From Pirellula sp. (GTDB lineage: Bacteria; Planctomycetota; Planctomycetia; Pirellulales; Pirellulaceae): DNA of 62,019 bases. The notes under the pieces are model-generated. The model was not told the DNA's origin. It did not search any database and saw only the letters and a program-made list of their open reading frames with translations. Below are positions 1-9,253 of this stretch, piece after piece (the stretch's first letter is position 1; the number at the start of each line of letters is the position of its first letter). Location: assembly GCA_021300155.1 (NCBI GenBank), contig JAJTID010000031.1, positions 1 to 62,019 on the forward strand. Reading direction: 5' to 3'. Position numbers and translations under genes: made by a program.

Positions 1-138
1 GATGAAAACCAAAGTGAATCAATTAGGAAAGCAATACAATCTGGCAAATCTAGCGTGACTGTACTTAAAGGTCGGAAAGTGACGATTGTACGGAACGCGC
101 GTACAGGAAACTTTCAACGCCTTGAGACGGCTGGGTAG
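1..138 (+). CDS. 3' end of an unknown protein (partial)
   Basis: Frame 1 is open from the first base to a TAG at 136-138, giving 45 residues that end in NFQRLETAG. The composition, rich in Lys, Arg, Val and Thr, looks like real protein, and the stop lies just before palindromic repeat A1, as a gene end would. The start lies outside the window. No family is recognised. With only 45 codons open, chance cannot be excluded. Confidence 0.45.
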   Translation, partial: DENQSESIRKAIQSGKSSVTVLKGRKVTIVRNARTGNFQRLETAG

Positions 139-149
139 TTGGTTCATGT

Positions 150-224
150 TGAGCCGTCGAGCGCTAGTCCCGGTTGCCACCTGTGGCGAAGCCACGAAAA
201 CCGGGGCTAGCGCCCAACGGCTCA
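150..224. repeat. Palindromic repeat family A, copy 1
   Basis: An imperfect inverted repeat has outer arms TGAGCCG and CGGCTCA, inner arms around GCGCTAGTCCCGGTT and AACCGGGGCTAGCGC, and a centre that is itself a small palindrome (GTGGC, TTCG, GCCAC when read on the minus strand). Copies 2 (17153-17238) and 3 (23347-23422) share it, but this copy is inverted relative to them. It resembles planctomycete REP-type intergenic elements. ORFs read through it are artefacts. The rest of 139-300 shows nothing else. Confidence 0.8.
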
Positions 225-300
225 CTAAATCAGAAGTCTTCCTAAATGCCGAACTAACGATAGTAGATCACGTAGTCATCGCGCAACTAGGATTCAGCGT

Positions 301-1233
301 TTAAGGGATTCGGTGTAACAGTTCCGATGTGATCCTTTGGAGGATAAGGATCTCACCGGCACCTTGGCACTCGAGATCCCCAACACGTCTCTTAACCCAA
401 CGCGTCGTTGGAATGGGATGCTTTGAAATGGAGATCCATTGATCCAATGCATGTAGAAACGCAACGGCTTCGTCCGCAGAGCTGCTCAAGTGTTTCCAAA
501 TCAGCGGAAGAAAGCTGAGTTCGAAATCACGAGGCGAAGAAAACTGATGTAGGCTGCAATCCTGTAATTCGTGGAGCAAAATCACGGTTCCACGTTTCAT
601 CCCTCGGCACCAAGACCCTCCCGCAGTACCGAGGCAAATGACGGTGCCCGCAATCATTCGGGCGCAACCAAAGTCACCTGCGTTACCACCGACGAAGATG
701 GTCCCGCGTCTCATTCTTTCTGCGATACGATCGCCACAGGAACCTGTAATTATCACGTCACCTCCTCGCATACCTGACTGCTTGCCTGGCGCTGGTCCCG
801 CGATCCGATCTCCGCTATTCCCAGCAACATAGATAAGCCCACCAGACATCGATTGGGACATGCAATGACCTGTGTTGCCCAATACGAAAATGCGACCGCC
901 GGACATTCCCTCTCCGAGAAAATCTCCGACATTGCCGCGAACGACCAGTGTTCCTTTGCGTTGTTTCGCACCCAAATGGGAGAGGGGCGTACAATCCCCC
1001 TCGATCCATAAAGTTTCGGGTAACAGCGTTTCGGAGGTTGCTGGCTTTGGATCTTCGATCGCAACGTATTTTCGGCTGACGTCGAACACTTCACCCAGCG
1101 GAATCGTTTTTCGAACGTGTTCGATCTTGATATTTCTGATCTCATCCAACGATCGTTCCGAAAGAGTCTCTGGCGAGATGACGCTCGCGTTGAGTTGTGA
1201 GAATTCTCGATTGTTTCTAGTTAAGACGATCAC
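301..1233 (-). CDS. fhcC: Formylmethanofuran dehydrogenase subunit C-like protein (FhcC/FwdC)
   Basis: A protein of 310 residues whose middle (about 75-220) is a series of Gly-rich repeats such as GNVGDFLGEGMSGG, the signature of the FwdC/FmdC/FhcC beta-helix, a fold shared with the C-terminal domain of glutamate synthase. In methylotrophs and planctomycetes, FhcC is part of the formyltransferase/hydrolase complex, which releases formate from formyl-tetrahydromethanopterin in C1 oxidation. The GTG at 1233 is preferred over the TTG at 1290. It gives the N-terminus MIVLTRNNREFSQLN and leaves a 4-base gap after the preceding gene, whereas the TTG would overlap that gene by 53 bases. It is last in a four-gene minus-strand operon. 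The A, B and D subunits are not in the window, so the partners must be encoded elsewhere. Confidence 0.82.
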   Translation of the reverse strand: MIVLTRNNREFSQLNASVISPETLSERSLDEIRNIKIEHVRKTIPLGEVFDVSRKYVAIEDPKPATSETLLPETLWIEGDCTPLSHLGAKQRKGTLVVRGNVGDFLGEGMSGGRIFVLGNTGHCMSQSMSGGLIYVAGNSGDRIAGPAPGKQSGMRGGDVIITGSCGDRIAERMRRGTIFVGGNAGDFGCARMIAGTVICLGTAGGSWCRGMKRGTVILLHELQDCSLHQFSSPRDFELSFLPLIWKHLSSSADEAVAFLHALDQWISISKHPIPTTRWVKRRVGDLECQGAGEILILQRITSELLHRIP

Positions 1234-1237
1234 GACG

Positions 1238-1906
1238 TTACACCAATTTTCCACGACACCAAGTGCTAGGGTCTTCGTGTGCTGGAACAAGAGTACTTCT
1301 AACTAATCTGGAACTGATAAGATGGTTATCGCTGAGTTCGGCGAACAATCCGATTTCAGGAAACTCCAGTGGATCGTATCCGTGCAATATGGGTTTTCGT
1401 AAAAAGACCTTCCAGCTATAGCAACTATCGCTAACTCTCGACAGTTGAGCTGGGAGATCTTCTTTCCGAATCGGCGGTGGCGCGTCCTTGGCACGAGGGA
1501 TTTTCATCGATTCGCCATTCACGTGAAGGATGGGTTGCGACGGAGTGGCTTTTGGGGAAACATACACGAACCTATGACAATAAATCGTCGCCCGATGAAT
1601 TCCCGGACTGCTGCGAGTATCGATCGAAAGAGCCAATGTCGATGGAACGCCCAAGTGCTTCGTATCTTTGGGGCCATGTACATCTATTTCGATCATCAGC
1701 CCCCGTTCATGCCATGCAAAGCGGTAATCGCATCGTGTAGGCTGTTCGCTAATAGTCTCAAGCCTCGGCGCTGCGTACGTCGTATTCAATTTCCAACTGA
1801 GATCATCTAGTAATCCTGTCTTGCTCGACGTAACGTCAAAGCGTTGGATGGGGATTGCAATTTCAAAAAGCCACGCGGAATCTCCGAGCAGTTCCTTTAG
1901 ACTCAT
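1238..1906 (-). CDS. Unknown protein
   Basis: A protein of 222 residues. The ATG at 1906 has an AGGAGG five bases upstream and overlaps the stop of the CPBP gene as ATGA, so the two are probably translationally coupled. There is no signal peptide or membrane segment. The body is rich in beta-type stretches with many Trp, His and Pro residues. The central part around GLMIEIDVHGPKDTK is vaguely like CBM9/DOMON-type beta sandwiches, but this is only an impression. Its place between CPBP and fhcC suggests a shared transcript rather than a known function. Confidence 0.75.
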   Translation of the reverse strand: MSLKELLGDSAWLFEIAIPIQRFDVTSSKTGLLDDLSWKLNTTYAAPRLETISEQPTRCDYRFAWHERGLMIEIDVHGPKDTKHLGVPSTLALSIDTRSSPGIHRATIYCHRFVYVSPKATPSQPILHVNGESMKIPRAKDAPPPIRKEDLPAQLSRVSDSCYSWKVFLRKPILHGYDPLEFPEIGLFAELSDNHLISSRLVRSTLVPAHEDPSTWCRGKLV

Positions 1907-2511
1907 GATGTCCTCCTGGTCCATTTACTAGCAAACACGAGCATCAACACCGCATCATAGGTCGCATGAGCCATGATTGCGATCAACACGTTATTGCAAC
2001 ACCATGCAAAGCCCCCGAGCACGAGACCCAAAAAAAATGCGATCGCAATGTAGCCACGACTGAGCGGATGGGCAAACCCGAAAACCGCCGAACTCAATAC
2101 GATGGCAATGCAAACTCCCGTAGCCCCGAAAGTTGGTTGCCATTGTTCGACCAACGTACCTTGAAGCCAACCACGAAACAACATTTCTTCACCAACGCCA
2201 GCAGCCAAAGACAACGCAATCATCTGAAAGACGCTACAGTTGTTTAGCAATTCACTGAGGTTTTTCTCCGCGACGGTGGCTGTCTCTTGGATCCAGGCCC
2301 ATTGGATTTTCTCTAGACAGAGCATTGCGATAGCCATGGCCATTCCGAGCGCCAATCCTCCGAAGACTCCGACGCTCAGCCCAACAAGATCCGTTGGTTC
2401 AGGGATCAACGTGTTTGGGTGAGAGCCCCAGACGTTACCCAATCCTACGGCAAGCAGTCCGAGACTCAGCTCAAACATCGCTGCAAAGAATAACTGCTTG
2501 CCTTGATTCAT
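1903..2511 (-). CDS. CPBP-family intramembrane metalloprotease
   Basis: A multi-spanning protein of 202 residues with the three CPBP (Abi/CAAX protease-like) motifs: EE at 108-109 followed by FRGW with Arg113, FGFAH with His148, and AHATYD with His182 and Asp186. These residues form the putative metal-dependent active site in the bilayer. The substrate is unknown; family members process prenylated proteins, bacteriocins or membrane anchors, or act as regulators. The gene starts 12 bases after the stop of the TlpA-like gene and overlaps the next one by 4 bases, so it sits inside a minus-strand operon. Confidence 0.85.
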   Translation of the reverse strand: MNQGKQLFFAAMFELSLGLLAVGLGNVWGSHPNTLIPEPTDLVGLSVGVFGGLALGMAMAIAMLCLEKIQWAWIQETATVAEKNLSELLNNCSVFQMIALSLAAGVGEEMLFRGWLQGTLVEQWQPTFGATGVCIAIVLSSAVFGFAHPLSRGYIAIAFFLGLVLGGFAWCCNNVLIAIMAHATYDAVLMLVFASKWTRRTS

Positions 2512-2523
2512 GGATTAAGAGAA

Positions 2524-3966
2524 CTATTCAACCTTGAGAAGCTCTTTGATTTTGGCCTCGATCTCTTTTGCCGAGGCAGGACCCGAACCCACTTTGATGA
2601 GTTGAATTTTGCCTTCTTGGTCGATGATCGCTACGTGTGGAATGCCTGTTACTCCATAGTCTGCAGACATGGTGCTGTCCTTTGGAGTAACCATCGAGCG
2701 GTGATGAAGATCATACGACGCGATGAATTTTTTCAACATATCGAGCTCGTCTGCTAGCGACACCTGGTCACGTTCCTTGGCGGGCTTCGCTTTGTTCGTC
2801 TCTTCGTCCCACGTGTACCCATATTGGTGGGTGACTCCGATAATGGTCAATCCTTTTTCCGAGTACTCTTCGTGCCATTTTCGTAGCTCTGGAAATGTCG
2901 CGATGCATGGGCCGCACCAAACGGCCCAGAAGTCAAGAAGGACGACTTTGCCCTTCAGTTCATCCGCCGAAATGGCCGAACCATTGACCCACTCCATGGG
3001 GTCCATGGGGGGTGCAGGTTTGCCGATCATTGCAAGTTGCTTTTTGACCGCTTCCATGGACCGTTCCATGCCTCGCAGCGAGTTATTGAACTGAGTCAGA
3101 GCGCTGGCCAAGGAATTGTCCTTTTCAACAGCTGCATCAAGAAGCGATTTTCCTTCTTTGAGAATTTCTTCTGCAAGCTCAGGTTTGGACCGCATGTGCG
3201 CGCTAGCTAACTGAACCACCAGCGAACCAAAACCGTTGATCACTTCCGCTGTAGGCTTTTCCTCGGTCCATGTTTTGAACATGGCGGTCGCTCGTGTTCG
3301 AACGTCTTGTTGTTGTTCTGGGGGAAGAACGGTAAGCATTCCTGACATCATGCTGAATAGCATCCCTCTTGCGGTAGGTGCTCCCGGATTCTCCAACATA
3401 AATTTCTCAAACCTAGCAAGATCGCTTTGCATCATCTCCAGGGCCTGAGCCTCTTTGCCATCACGGCGCATGGCAACGGCTACGTTACGATGGAGCGAAC
3501 TCAATGCTCGATAGAAAGCAATTCCTTGTTTTTCCATTTCAGGTGTGTCGACGAAACTTAGAATTTTGCTCGTTGTATCATCGACACTATCTCTCTTGAC
3601 AAATGGCATGGCCATCATCATGGCATTGTTGATGTCCCCCAGACGAGCTGGATTCTTACGAATGGAGTCCATCGTCGCGTCGAGGTAGCTCTTGGCTTCT
3701 TTGTCAGCGTCGATATCGGACGGAACTCCGGTGCGTAAAGCGCTAAACCATTGCAATTGAAGTAACCGGATCTTTTGATCGTCGGCACCTGTTTTGGCAA
3801 GCTCTTTGATTTCCGCGAGAGCCTTCGCGAGGTCGCGGTTCTTGATTAACTCTGCAATCTCCTTGGAAGCATCGGGGGCCGCCTCTTGACCTAAACCGAT
3901 CGATCCACTCCATGTCATTGAGGACAAAAGCAAAATCGACATCATCCGTCCAAAAACCATTTTCAT
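2524..3966 (-). CDS. Exported TlpA/ResA-like thioredoxin-fold protein
   Basis: A protein of 480 residues with an N-terminal signal peptide (about 1-26), a long helical region (30-300) of TPR-like character, and a C-terminal TlpA domain with the redox motif WCGPC at 350-354 and the cis-Pro segment GVTGIPH. It probably acts outside the cytoplasm as a thiol-disulfide oxidoreductase in cytochrome or envelope protein maturation. About 40 extra residues rich in Lys and Asp follow the GVTHQYG strand, a common planctomycete variant. The ATG at 3966 is chosen because the residues read from 4065 before it are not signal-like. It is the first gene of the operon leading to fhcC. Confidence 0.88.
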   Translation of the reverse strand: MKMVFGRMMSILLLSSMTWSGSIGLGQEAAPDASKEIAELIKNRDLAKALAEIKELAKTGADDQKIRLLQLQWFSALRTGVPSDIDADKEAKSYLDATMDSIRKNPARLGDINNAMMMAMPFVKRDSVDDTTSKILSFVDTPEMEKQGIAFYRALSSLHRNVAVAMRRDGKEAQALEMMQSDLARFEKFMLENPGAPTARGMLFSMMSGMLTVLPPEQQQDVRTRATAMFKTWTEEKPTAEVINGFGSLVVQLASAHMRSKPELAEEILKEGKSLLDAAVEKDNSLASALTQFNNSLRGMERSMEAVKKQLAMIGKPAPPMDPMEWVNGSAISADELKGKVVLLDFWAVWCGPCIATFPELRKWHEEYSEKGLTIIGVTHQYGYTWDEETNKAKPAKERDQVSLADELDMLKKFIASYDLHHRSMVTPKDSTMSADYGVTGIPHVAIIDQEGKIQLIKVGSGPASAKEIEAKIKELLKVE

Positions 3967-4645
3967 CTCATACACCCTTTTGGAAAAATCTGAACACCGA
4001 CATGGCACCGGGGAGGATCTGATATCGTACGCGAAAAATGAAGATTCGACTAACCAGGAACGCAATCTTCGATCAGCGAGAACTATGGTTAATCCACTTT
4101 TTTGGACTGTTGCGACAAGGAATCTGAAAAAAAGCAGAAACTATTTTTATCAATGAAAACACTGGTTTTTTGGTCGTAAATTCGCTTGCGACAATCCGAA
4201 ACTCGATTTATATCTAAGCCGAGTTGGTTCGTTTTCCTTCCCGAAAAGGCAGATTGGCTCAGCATGCCATTCCCCAATGGTGGGGAGGTCACAGTTCCTG
4301 ATTCCGAGACGCGCCTCACGCCGCGCGTTTCGGATTCGGACCTGTGAGGGCAGTACCTTCAAAAATCAGTGTTGACGCAATTCCGCTTCGACAGAAGTCA
4401 ACATTGAATGCGACCATTGATGGCCATTATGCTTCCGGCCGTCAAAAAACTCTTGGGAGACCCATCCGCACTAGGCCGTGCACGAGAAGATGGTTCGCAA
4501 TGCATAAAGTGGTCCCGATCTGAGGCCGACGCGGGACTTTTGCTGGGCCGCGTTTTGAGGCCATCTGGGGTTCGCTGTCGAATCGCGCGGTATGGGAGAA
4601 TCGCTATTGCCCCCATTTTGTCAAATCTCTATTTACTACTGCACA
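3967..4645. other. Divergent intergenic region without a convincing gene
   Basis: About 680 bases separate the divergent TlpA-like and GT9 genes. Short ORFs on both strands (for example 4089-4362 on the minus strand) have no recognisable protein character. The notable content is a short CCCC/GGGG hairpin at 4272-4285 and the long hairpin at 4289-4347. Promoters for both flanking genes must lie here, but I cannot assign -35/-10 boxes confidently. Confidence 0.6.
4289..4347. repeat. Long near-perfect inverted repeat (hairpin)
   Basis: The left arm (4289-4314) contains TCACAG, GATTCCGA and ACGCGC. The right arm (4323-4347) contains GCGCGT, TCGGATTC and CTGTGA. The arms pair over about 25 bases with four mismatches and one bulged base, closing an 8-base loop at 4315-4322. 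No T-tract follows on either side, so it is not a standard terminator. It could be a structured leader, a protein-binding palindrome or a small miniature-element remnant. No second copy was seen in the window. Confidence 0.75.
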
Positions 4646-5719
4646 ATGAGATTATGCGTCTTTCTGCCAAACTGGATCGGGGATGCATGCATGGCGACGC
4701 CTGCTTTGCGTGCAATCGCTTCGTTGCCAGATTTGGAAGAATTGACGCTCGTCGGACGAGCTGGTCCGCTCGCATTATTGGAAAATGAGCCTTACGCAAA
4801 GGTGAGGATTCCATTCAAACCCCGTTCCAAGTCGGAATCTATTCTTGGTAGGCGGGCCTTGGCAAAAGAGCTTCGGCAACGAAGTGTCGATACCATTCTT
4901 TTGATGCCGAATTCCCTTTCTTCAGCCGCCATTGCGAGAGTAGCAGGGATCCCAAGGCGAATTGGTTTCGCACGAGACGGACGTTCTTGGTTACTCACGG
5001 ATGCGATTCCGTTGCACGAGGCACGAAAGGATACCAAGTCTCACACGCGAAGCTGGCGTGAATCACCTGCGATCGATTACTATCTTCGGCTAGCCTCAGA
5101 GCTCGGTTGCCGGGCAGATGACCGCAGCATGGAGCTCTGTGTTTCGCCTGAAGACAAAGAGATGTCCTGCACTCTGCTTGGGCAAGTTGGATTCTCACGA
5201 GCCAAAAAGTTGGTTGTCATGAACAACTCTTCAGCATCGGCTTCCGCCCGTCTATGGCCGATCCCTTATGTTGTCGATGCATGTGGCAAGCTCGCGAGAG
5301 ACGGAGTGCAGGTGTTGATCCATGCAAGTCCGAGCGACCGAGAAATGGCCAATGCATTAGCAGCCACCGTTGCGCATCCCAACGTTCAGAGCATGGGCAA
5401 AACGGAGAATCTACCACTCGGACTGAGCCGTGGTGTGTTGTCTATGGCGGACGCTGTTGTCAGCACTGATAGCGGTGTGCGGCATATTGCTGTGGCTCTA
5501 AATCGGCGTGTCGTCAGTCTCTTTGGTCCGACAAACAGCAGTCTGACGACGACCTACAATATCCCAGAGCTTTTGATTGAAAATTCTCTCCAGTGCCGTC
5601 CATGCTTAAAGGATATATGCCCTGTCAAACACCATCGGTGCATGTCGCAGTTATCCACCGATCGCGTTCTTCAAGCGGTAAGATCGGTATTGTCTCGATC
5701 CATGCAACACGCCGCTTAG
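4646..5719 (+). CDS. waaF: Glycosyltransferase family 9, heptosyltransferase II type
   Basis: A cytoplasmic enzyme of 357 residues of the ADP-heptose:LPS heptosyltransferase family, which adds heptose to the lipopolysaccharide inner core. The N-terminus MRLCVFLPNWIGDACMATPA carries the usual LPNWIGD motif. The C-terminal half has STDSGVRHIA followed by VVSLFGPT, the nucleotide-sugar site. The end has the Cys pattern CRPCLKDICPVKHHRCM typical of heptosyltransferase II. The ATG at 4646 aligns with family starts; earlier in-frame codons do not. Its last 69 bases overlap the convergent GT87 gene. Confidence 0.85.
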   Translation: MRLCVFLPNWIGDACMATPALRAIASLPDLEELTLVGRAGPLALLENEPYAKVRIPFKPRSKSESILGRRALAKELRQRSVDTILLMPNSLSSAAIARVAGIPRRIGFARDGRSWLLTDAIPLHEARKDTKSHTRSWRESPAIDYYLRLASELGCRADDRSMELCVSPEDKEMSCTLLGQVGFSRAKKLVVMNNSSASASARLWPIPYVVDACGKLARDGVQVLIHASPSDREMANALAATVAHPNVQSMGKTENLPLGLSRGVLSMADAVVSTDSGVRHIAVALNRRVVSLFGPTNSSLTTTYNIPELLIENSLQCRPCLKDICPVKHHRCMSQLSTDRVLQAVRSVLSRSMQHAA

Positions 5720-6994
5720 CCGCAATTCGCTCACGATTCCAACCAGTATCAATGGGAGGATAGGAAGTCGAAGATGGGTTACTACGTCGCCAGCCAAAAC
5801 AACTCCGATCGACAGCATCGCGAAATACGCGAATCCTCGTCTCGGTTCTGTAGCAATCAACCAGAGAATTGGAACCAACAGGATGCAAAGATCATAATGG
5901 TAAAAATGGGGACTTAGCAGAACCGTTGATGTAGCAATGATCATCCACTTTCGTGGATTCTTCCAATCCATGGAGTCTGTGATCGCACCGAAGAAAACAT
6001 AAATGCCGAGCAGGAGGCATACGCCCCATTTGCACCACGGCACAAGCTCTGGAGTTAACCCGTAGGCAAAGGTCAATAAGTTACACGACCATTCCATCCG
6101 GTAGCCTGCGTTCTCAGCATAGTTTCCAGCAGAACGAAATCCATCGGCAAATGCCGGCCAAACCGACCATGGCAAGAATGCAGCTGATGTTCCCCAAAGA
6201 AGCAAGCAGCTCGTTGTCATGCCAGCGAGAAAGCGCCACCTCTTCTCTTTCAGCATCAAGAGCGGGAGTAGAAAACAAAGTGTTGGCTTAACGGTAAGCA
6301 GTCCGAAAACAAAACCTGAAAGGTAATCTTTGGAATTTAGTAGCAAGTACGCGGTCACACTCAATAGCAGCAACCAGACGGCACTCTTCTGCCCGAGCGT
6401 GACGGAAAAAAGCATCGAGGGAAATAGCAATGCTCCGATCCAAAGATAGTCGCATTCGATTCGAGCTGGTTGATCGGTCTTTTCAGTACCGTGCTTCACC
6501 GTTGAGGTAATCGTCCAAGCCGCAAGGCAAGCAGAGGCCAACAATATCATCAACCAAACGATGGCTGACCAACGATACGAGAGCAGTGCTAACGGCGCAA
6601 AGAGAACATAGTGTGGCGGCGGATAGACGGCTGGATAAAACTGACCTTTGTCCCATTCGAATCCGATGAGTTCCGGATCATGCTGCCAGTCAAGGAATTT
6701 GGAGGAGTATAACTCGTCCGCATGTCCGTCGAGAATCAGTCGCGCGCCGACCCATTCTTGCAAATAATCAGCACCATAAACATCGTCATGGCGATGCGAT
6801 TGCCAATCATAGTTTGGCGAAAATAGTAGGTAGATGATCCCTAAGCAAAGATAAACAGCAACCGAAACGAGAAATGAACGACTTAGGGAAGCAGATGCTA
6901 ACGCACGGTTTCTGAACGGCCGCAAGATACTCGCCCGCCGTAGTCCATCAGAGTTGTGAGCATTGCATTTTTCCATGCATGGATATAACCCCAT
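5651..6994 (-). CDS. GT87-type polyprenol-phosphate-dependent membrane glycosyltransferase (DUF2029)
   Basis: An integral membrane protein of about 447 residues with roughly ten hydrophobic segments. The first periplasmic loop contains DVYGADYLQEWVGARL and later VYPPPHYVLFAPLALL, a pattern typical of the DUF2029/GT87 family, which transfers mannose-type sugars from lipid carriers outside the membrane. The start is uncertain: a TTG at 7009, ATG at 6994 and ATG at 6976 are all in frame. The ATG at 6994 is used here. The gene converges on and overlaps the heptosyltransferase by 69 bases, and both fit envelope glycan assembly. Confidence 0.8.
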   Translation of the reverse strand: MGLYPCMEKCNAHNSDGLRRASILRPFRNRALASASLSRSFLVSVAVYLCLGIIYLLFSPNYDWQSHRHDDVYGADYLQEWVGARLILDGHADELYSSKFLDWQHDPELIGFEWDKGQFYPAVYPPPHYVLFAPLALLSYRWSAIVWLMILLASACLAAWTITSTVKHGTEKTDQPARIECDYLWIGALLFPSMLFSVTLGQKSAVWLLLLSVTAYLLLNSKDYLSGFVFGLLTVKPTLCFLLPLLMLKEKRWRFLAGMTTSCLLLWGTSAAFLPWSVWPAFADGFRSAGNYAENAGYRMEWSCNLLTFAYGLTPELVPWCKWGVCLLLGIYVFFGAITDSMDWKNPRKWMIIATSTVLLSPHFYHYDLCILLVPILWLIATEPRRGFAYFAMLSIGVVLAGDVVTHLRLPILPLILVGIVSELRLSGVLHGSRQYRSYRLKNAIGG

Positions 6995-7076
6995 GCCAAT
7001 GCACCGCAACCGACAAATGAAGAGAATGCTACGGAAAAGAGACCGTCACTGTTACGATCGTTAGGATCGCTGCTAT

Positions 7077-7107
7077 CGGATACTCGGCAACTCAGGCCAA
7101 GTATCCG
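7077..7107. other. Inverted repeat downstream of dnaK
   Basis: CGGATACT and AGTATCCG pair perfectly over 8 bases around a 15-base loop, between the dnaK stop (7144) and the upstream end of the GT87 gene. There is no T-tract in the direction of dnaK transcription. It could be a weak terminator or a binding site for the GT87 promoter. Confidence 0.4.
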
Positions 7108-7143
7108 ATGGGATTATGCTATCGCGTTCTTCGAGCGGCAGGA

Positions 7144-9048
7144 CTACTTCTTGACTTCGAACTCGGCGTCGATGGCATCGTCGTCCGCGCCCTTTGCCGC
7201 GTCTCCTGGTGCTGGGGATGCGGTTTGAGAGCCGACTGCGGCGCGGAACGCTTGGGCTGATTGCTCCAACTCCGCAGTTGCCGATTTGATCGCCGTGACA
7301 TCTGCTGCGCTGATGGCCTCGCGAACTTTCTTGATGGCGACATCCAGCGGTTCACGATCGGATGCAGAGAGTTTATCTCCCTGGTCCTTCATCATCTTTT
7401 CCAGAGTATGAATCATGTTTTCCGCCAGATTTTTCGCTTCAGCTAGTTCTACGAACTTCTTATCTTCATCAGCGTGTGCCTCGGCATCACGACGCATTCT
7501 TTCGATTTCGTCTTTGCTCAATCCGCTCGATTGTTCGATCTTCACGCTCGCTTGCTTGCCGGACTTGAGGTCCTTTGCTGACACATTCAAGATCCCGTTT
7601 TGATCGATATCGAACTTCACTTCGATTTGTGGCATTCCACGGGGTTGAGGATCGATACCTTCCAGATTGAATTGACCGAGCACGCGGTTTTGAGAAGCCA
7701 TTTTGCGTTCCCCTTGGAATACGCTGACCGTTACGGCAGTTTGACCGTCGGCAGCCGTCGAGAACACTTGCTTCTTTTCCACAGGGATCGTGGTGTTACG
7801 CTCGATCAACGCAGTGAGCACGCCACCTTCGGTTTCAATACCGAGGGTCAACGGCGTCACGTCCAGCAAAAGAACGTCTTTCCTATCTCCTGAAAGAACG
7901 CTTCCTTGGATTGCAGCACCGACCGCAACCACTTCGTCGGGATTGACCCCTTGGTGTGGTTCCTTGCCGAAGATGTCCTTTACCAACTGGCGAACCTTAG
8001 GAACGCGCGTCGAGCCTCCTACGAGAACGACTTCGTCGATGTCGGATGGCTTCATCTTTGCATCGCGAAGCGCTTGCATCACAGGCTCTCGGCATCGCTC
8101 GATCAACGAATCAGCCAACGACTCGAACGTGCTGCGAGTGATCGTCATTTGCAAGTGCTTTGGTCCTGTCGCATCTGCTGTGATGAACGGCAAATTGATG
8201 TCGGTCTGCGGTAGCGAGCTCAATTCCTTCTTGGCTTTTTCGCAAGCTTCTTGCAACCGTTGCAGAGACATTGGATCTTTGCGAAGATCAATGCCGTTGT
8301 CCTTTTGGAATTGGGATGCAACGTGATTCACTAGCGATTGGTCGAAGTCATCACCACCGAGGTGTGTATCACCATTCGTGCTGATTACTTCGAAGACTTT
8401 GCTTGTGCTATCGTCGCCGCTCATCGCTACTTCGAGGACGGACACGTCGAACGTTCCACCACCCAAATCGAAGACGATGATCTTTTGATCTTTCTTCTTA
8501 TCGAGACCGTATGCCAATGCAGCAGCGGTCGGTTCGTTGATGATCCGAGCTACCTCGAGGCCAGCGATTTGGCCAGCATCTTTGGTCGCTTGGCGCTGAG
8601 CATCGTTGAAGTAGGCTGGAACAGTGATCACAGCTTTCGAGACGCGGTGTCCGAGATAGGATTCAGCTGCTTCCTTTAGCTTTCGAAGAACCTTTGCCGA
8701 GATTTCTTGTGGGGTGAATTGCTGATCGCCGATTTGCACCTTGACATACTCGTTCGCCCCACCGACCACTTGGTAGGGAACGATCTTCTCCTCTGATTCG
8801 ACTTCGGAGTGGCGTCGGCCCATGAATCGCTTTACCGAGTAAACAGTTCGGCGAGGATTGGTCACAGCTTGGCGGCGGGCAGGTTCGCCGACGATCGTTT
8901 CGCTCTTGTCTGTGAAGGCGACAACGCTAGGGGTGAGTCGGTTTCCTTCGGCATTAGGAATCACCTTGACTTCTGTCCCTTCCATGACGGCAACCACGGA
9001 GTTGGTGGTTCCCAAGTCGATTCCAATAATCTTTTCACCGGATGACAT
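7144..9048 (-). CDS. dnaK: Molecular chaperone DnaK (Hsp70)
   Basis: A 634-residue Hsp70. The nucleotide-binding domain begins [14 protein letters not shown] and includes the signatures [16 protein letters not shown] and [13 protein letters not shown]. The substrate-binding domain contains [17 protein letters not shown], and the C-terminus ends [12 protein letters not shown]. It folds and protects proteins in the cytoplasm together with DnaJ and GrpE, which are not encoded nearby. The ATG at 9048 has AAGGA well spaced upstream; the frame extends to 9153 but that stretch is not Hsp70-like. No CIRCE operator is visible upstream, so a heat-shock sigma or other control is likely. Confidence 0.97.
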   Translation of the reverse strand: MSSGEKIIGIDLGTTNSVVAVMEGTEVKVIPNAEGNRLTPSVVAFTDKSETIVGEPARRQAVTNPRRTVYSVKRFMGRRHSEVESEEKIVPYQVVGGANEYVKVQIGDQQFTPQEISAKVLRKLKEAAESYLGHRVSKAVITVPAYFNDAQRQATKDAGQIAGLEVARIINEPTAAALAYGLDKKKDQKIIVFDLGGGTFDVSVLEVAMSGDDSTSKVFEVISTNGDTHLGGDDFDQSLVNHVASQFQKDNGIDLRKDPMSLQRLQEACEKAKKELSSLPQTDINLPFITADATGPKHLQMTITRSTFESLADSLIERCREPVMQALRDAKMKPSDIDEVVLVGGSTRVPKVRQLVKDIFGKEPHQGVNPDEVVAVGAAIQGSVLSGDRKDVLLLDVTPLTLGIETEGGVLTALIERNTTIPVEKKQVFSTAADGQTAVTVSVFQGERKMASQNRVLGQFNLEGIDPQPRGMPQIEVKFDIDQNGILNVSAKDLKSGKQASVKIEQSSGLSKDEIERMRRDAEAHADEDKKFVELAEAKNLAENMIHTLEKMMKDQGDKLSASDREPLDVAIKKVREAISAADVTAIKSATAELEQSAQAFRAAVGSQTASPAPGDAAKGADDDAIDAEFEVKK

Positions 9049-9253
9049 AAGTGATTCCTTCTGGGTACGATAAAGAATGAGTTTGGTGGTTTCTGGTGGT
9101 CGGTTTAACAATCGGCCATCCAGGCTTTCTCTCGGAAGCAATATCTGTGCCAAAAGGCGAGTTGTTCCTGCATTAGGGACGCAAGTCTTTTGCTGGCAAT
9201 AGTTTGCGAGCTTGCTTGGGAGTGCAAAAAACGATCAATTCCAATCCGAACCT

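Noticed and set aside
19-304. ORFs across the first repeat on both strands
   Set aside because: They read through palindrome A1. Similar false ORFs occur at 17134-17350 and 23243-23452.
4089-4362. Two overlapping minus-strand ORFs in the divergent gap
   Set aside because: They have no RBS or protein-like pattern, and they cross the long hairpin.
7600-8679. Plus-strand ORFs inside dnaK
   Set aside because: They are antisense shadows of a highly conserved gene.
9049-9253. CIRCE (HrcA) operator upstream of dnaK
   Set aside because: I looked for TTAGCACTC with its inverted partner and did not find it.
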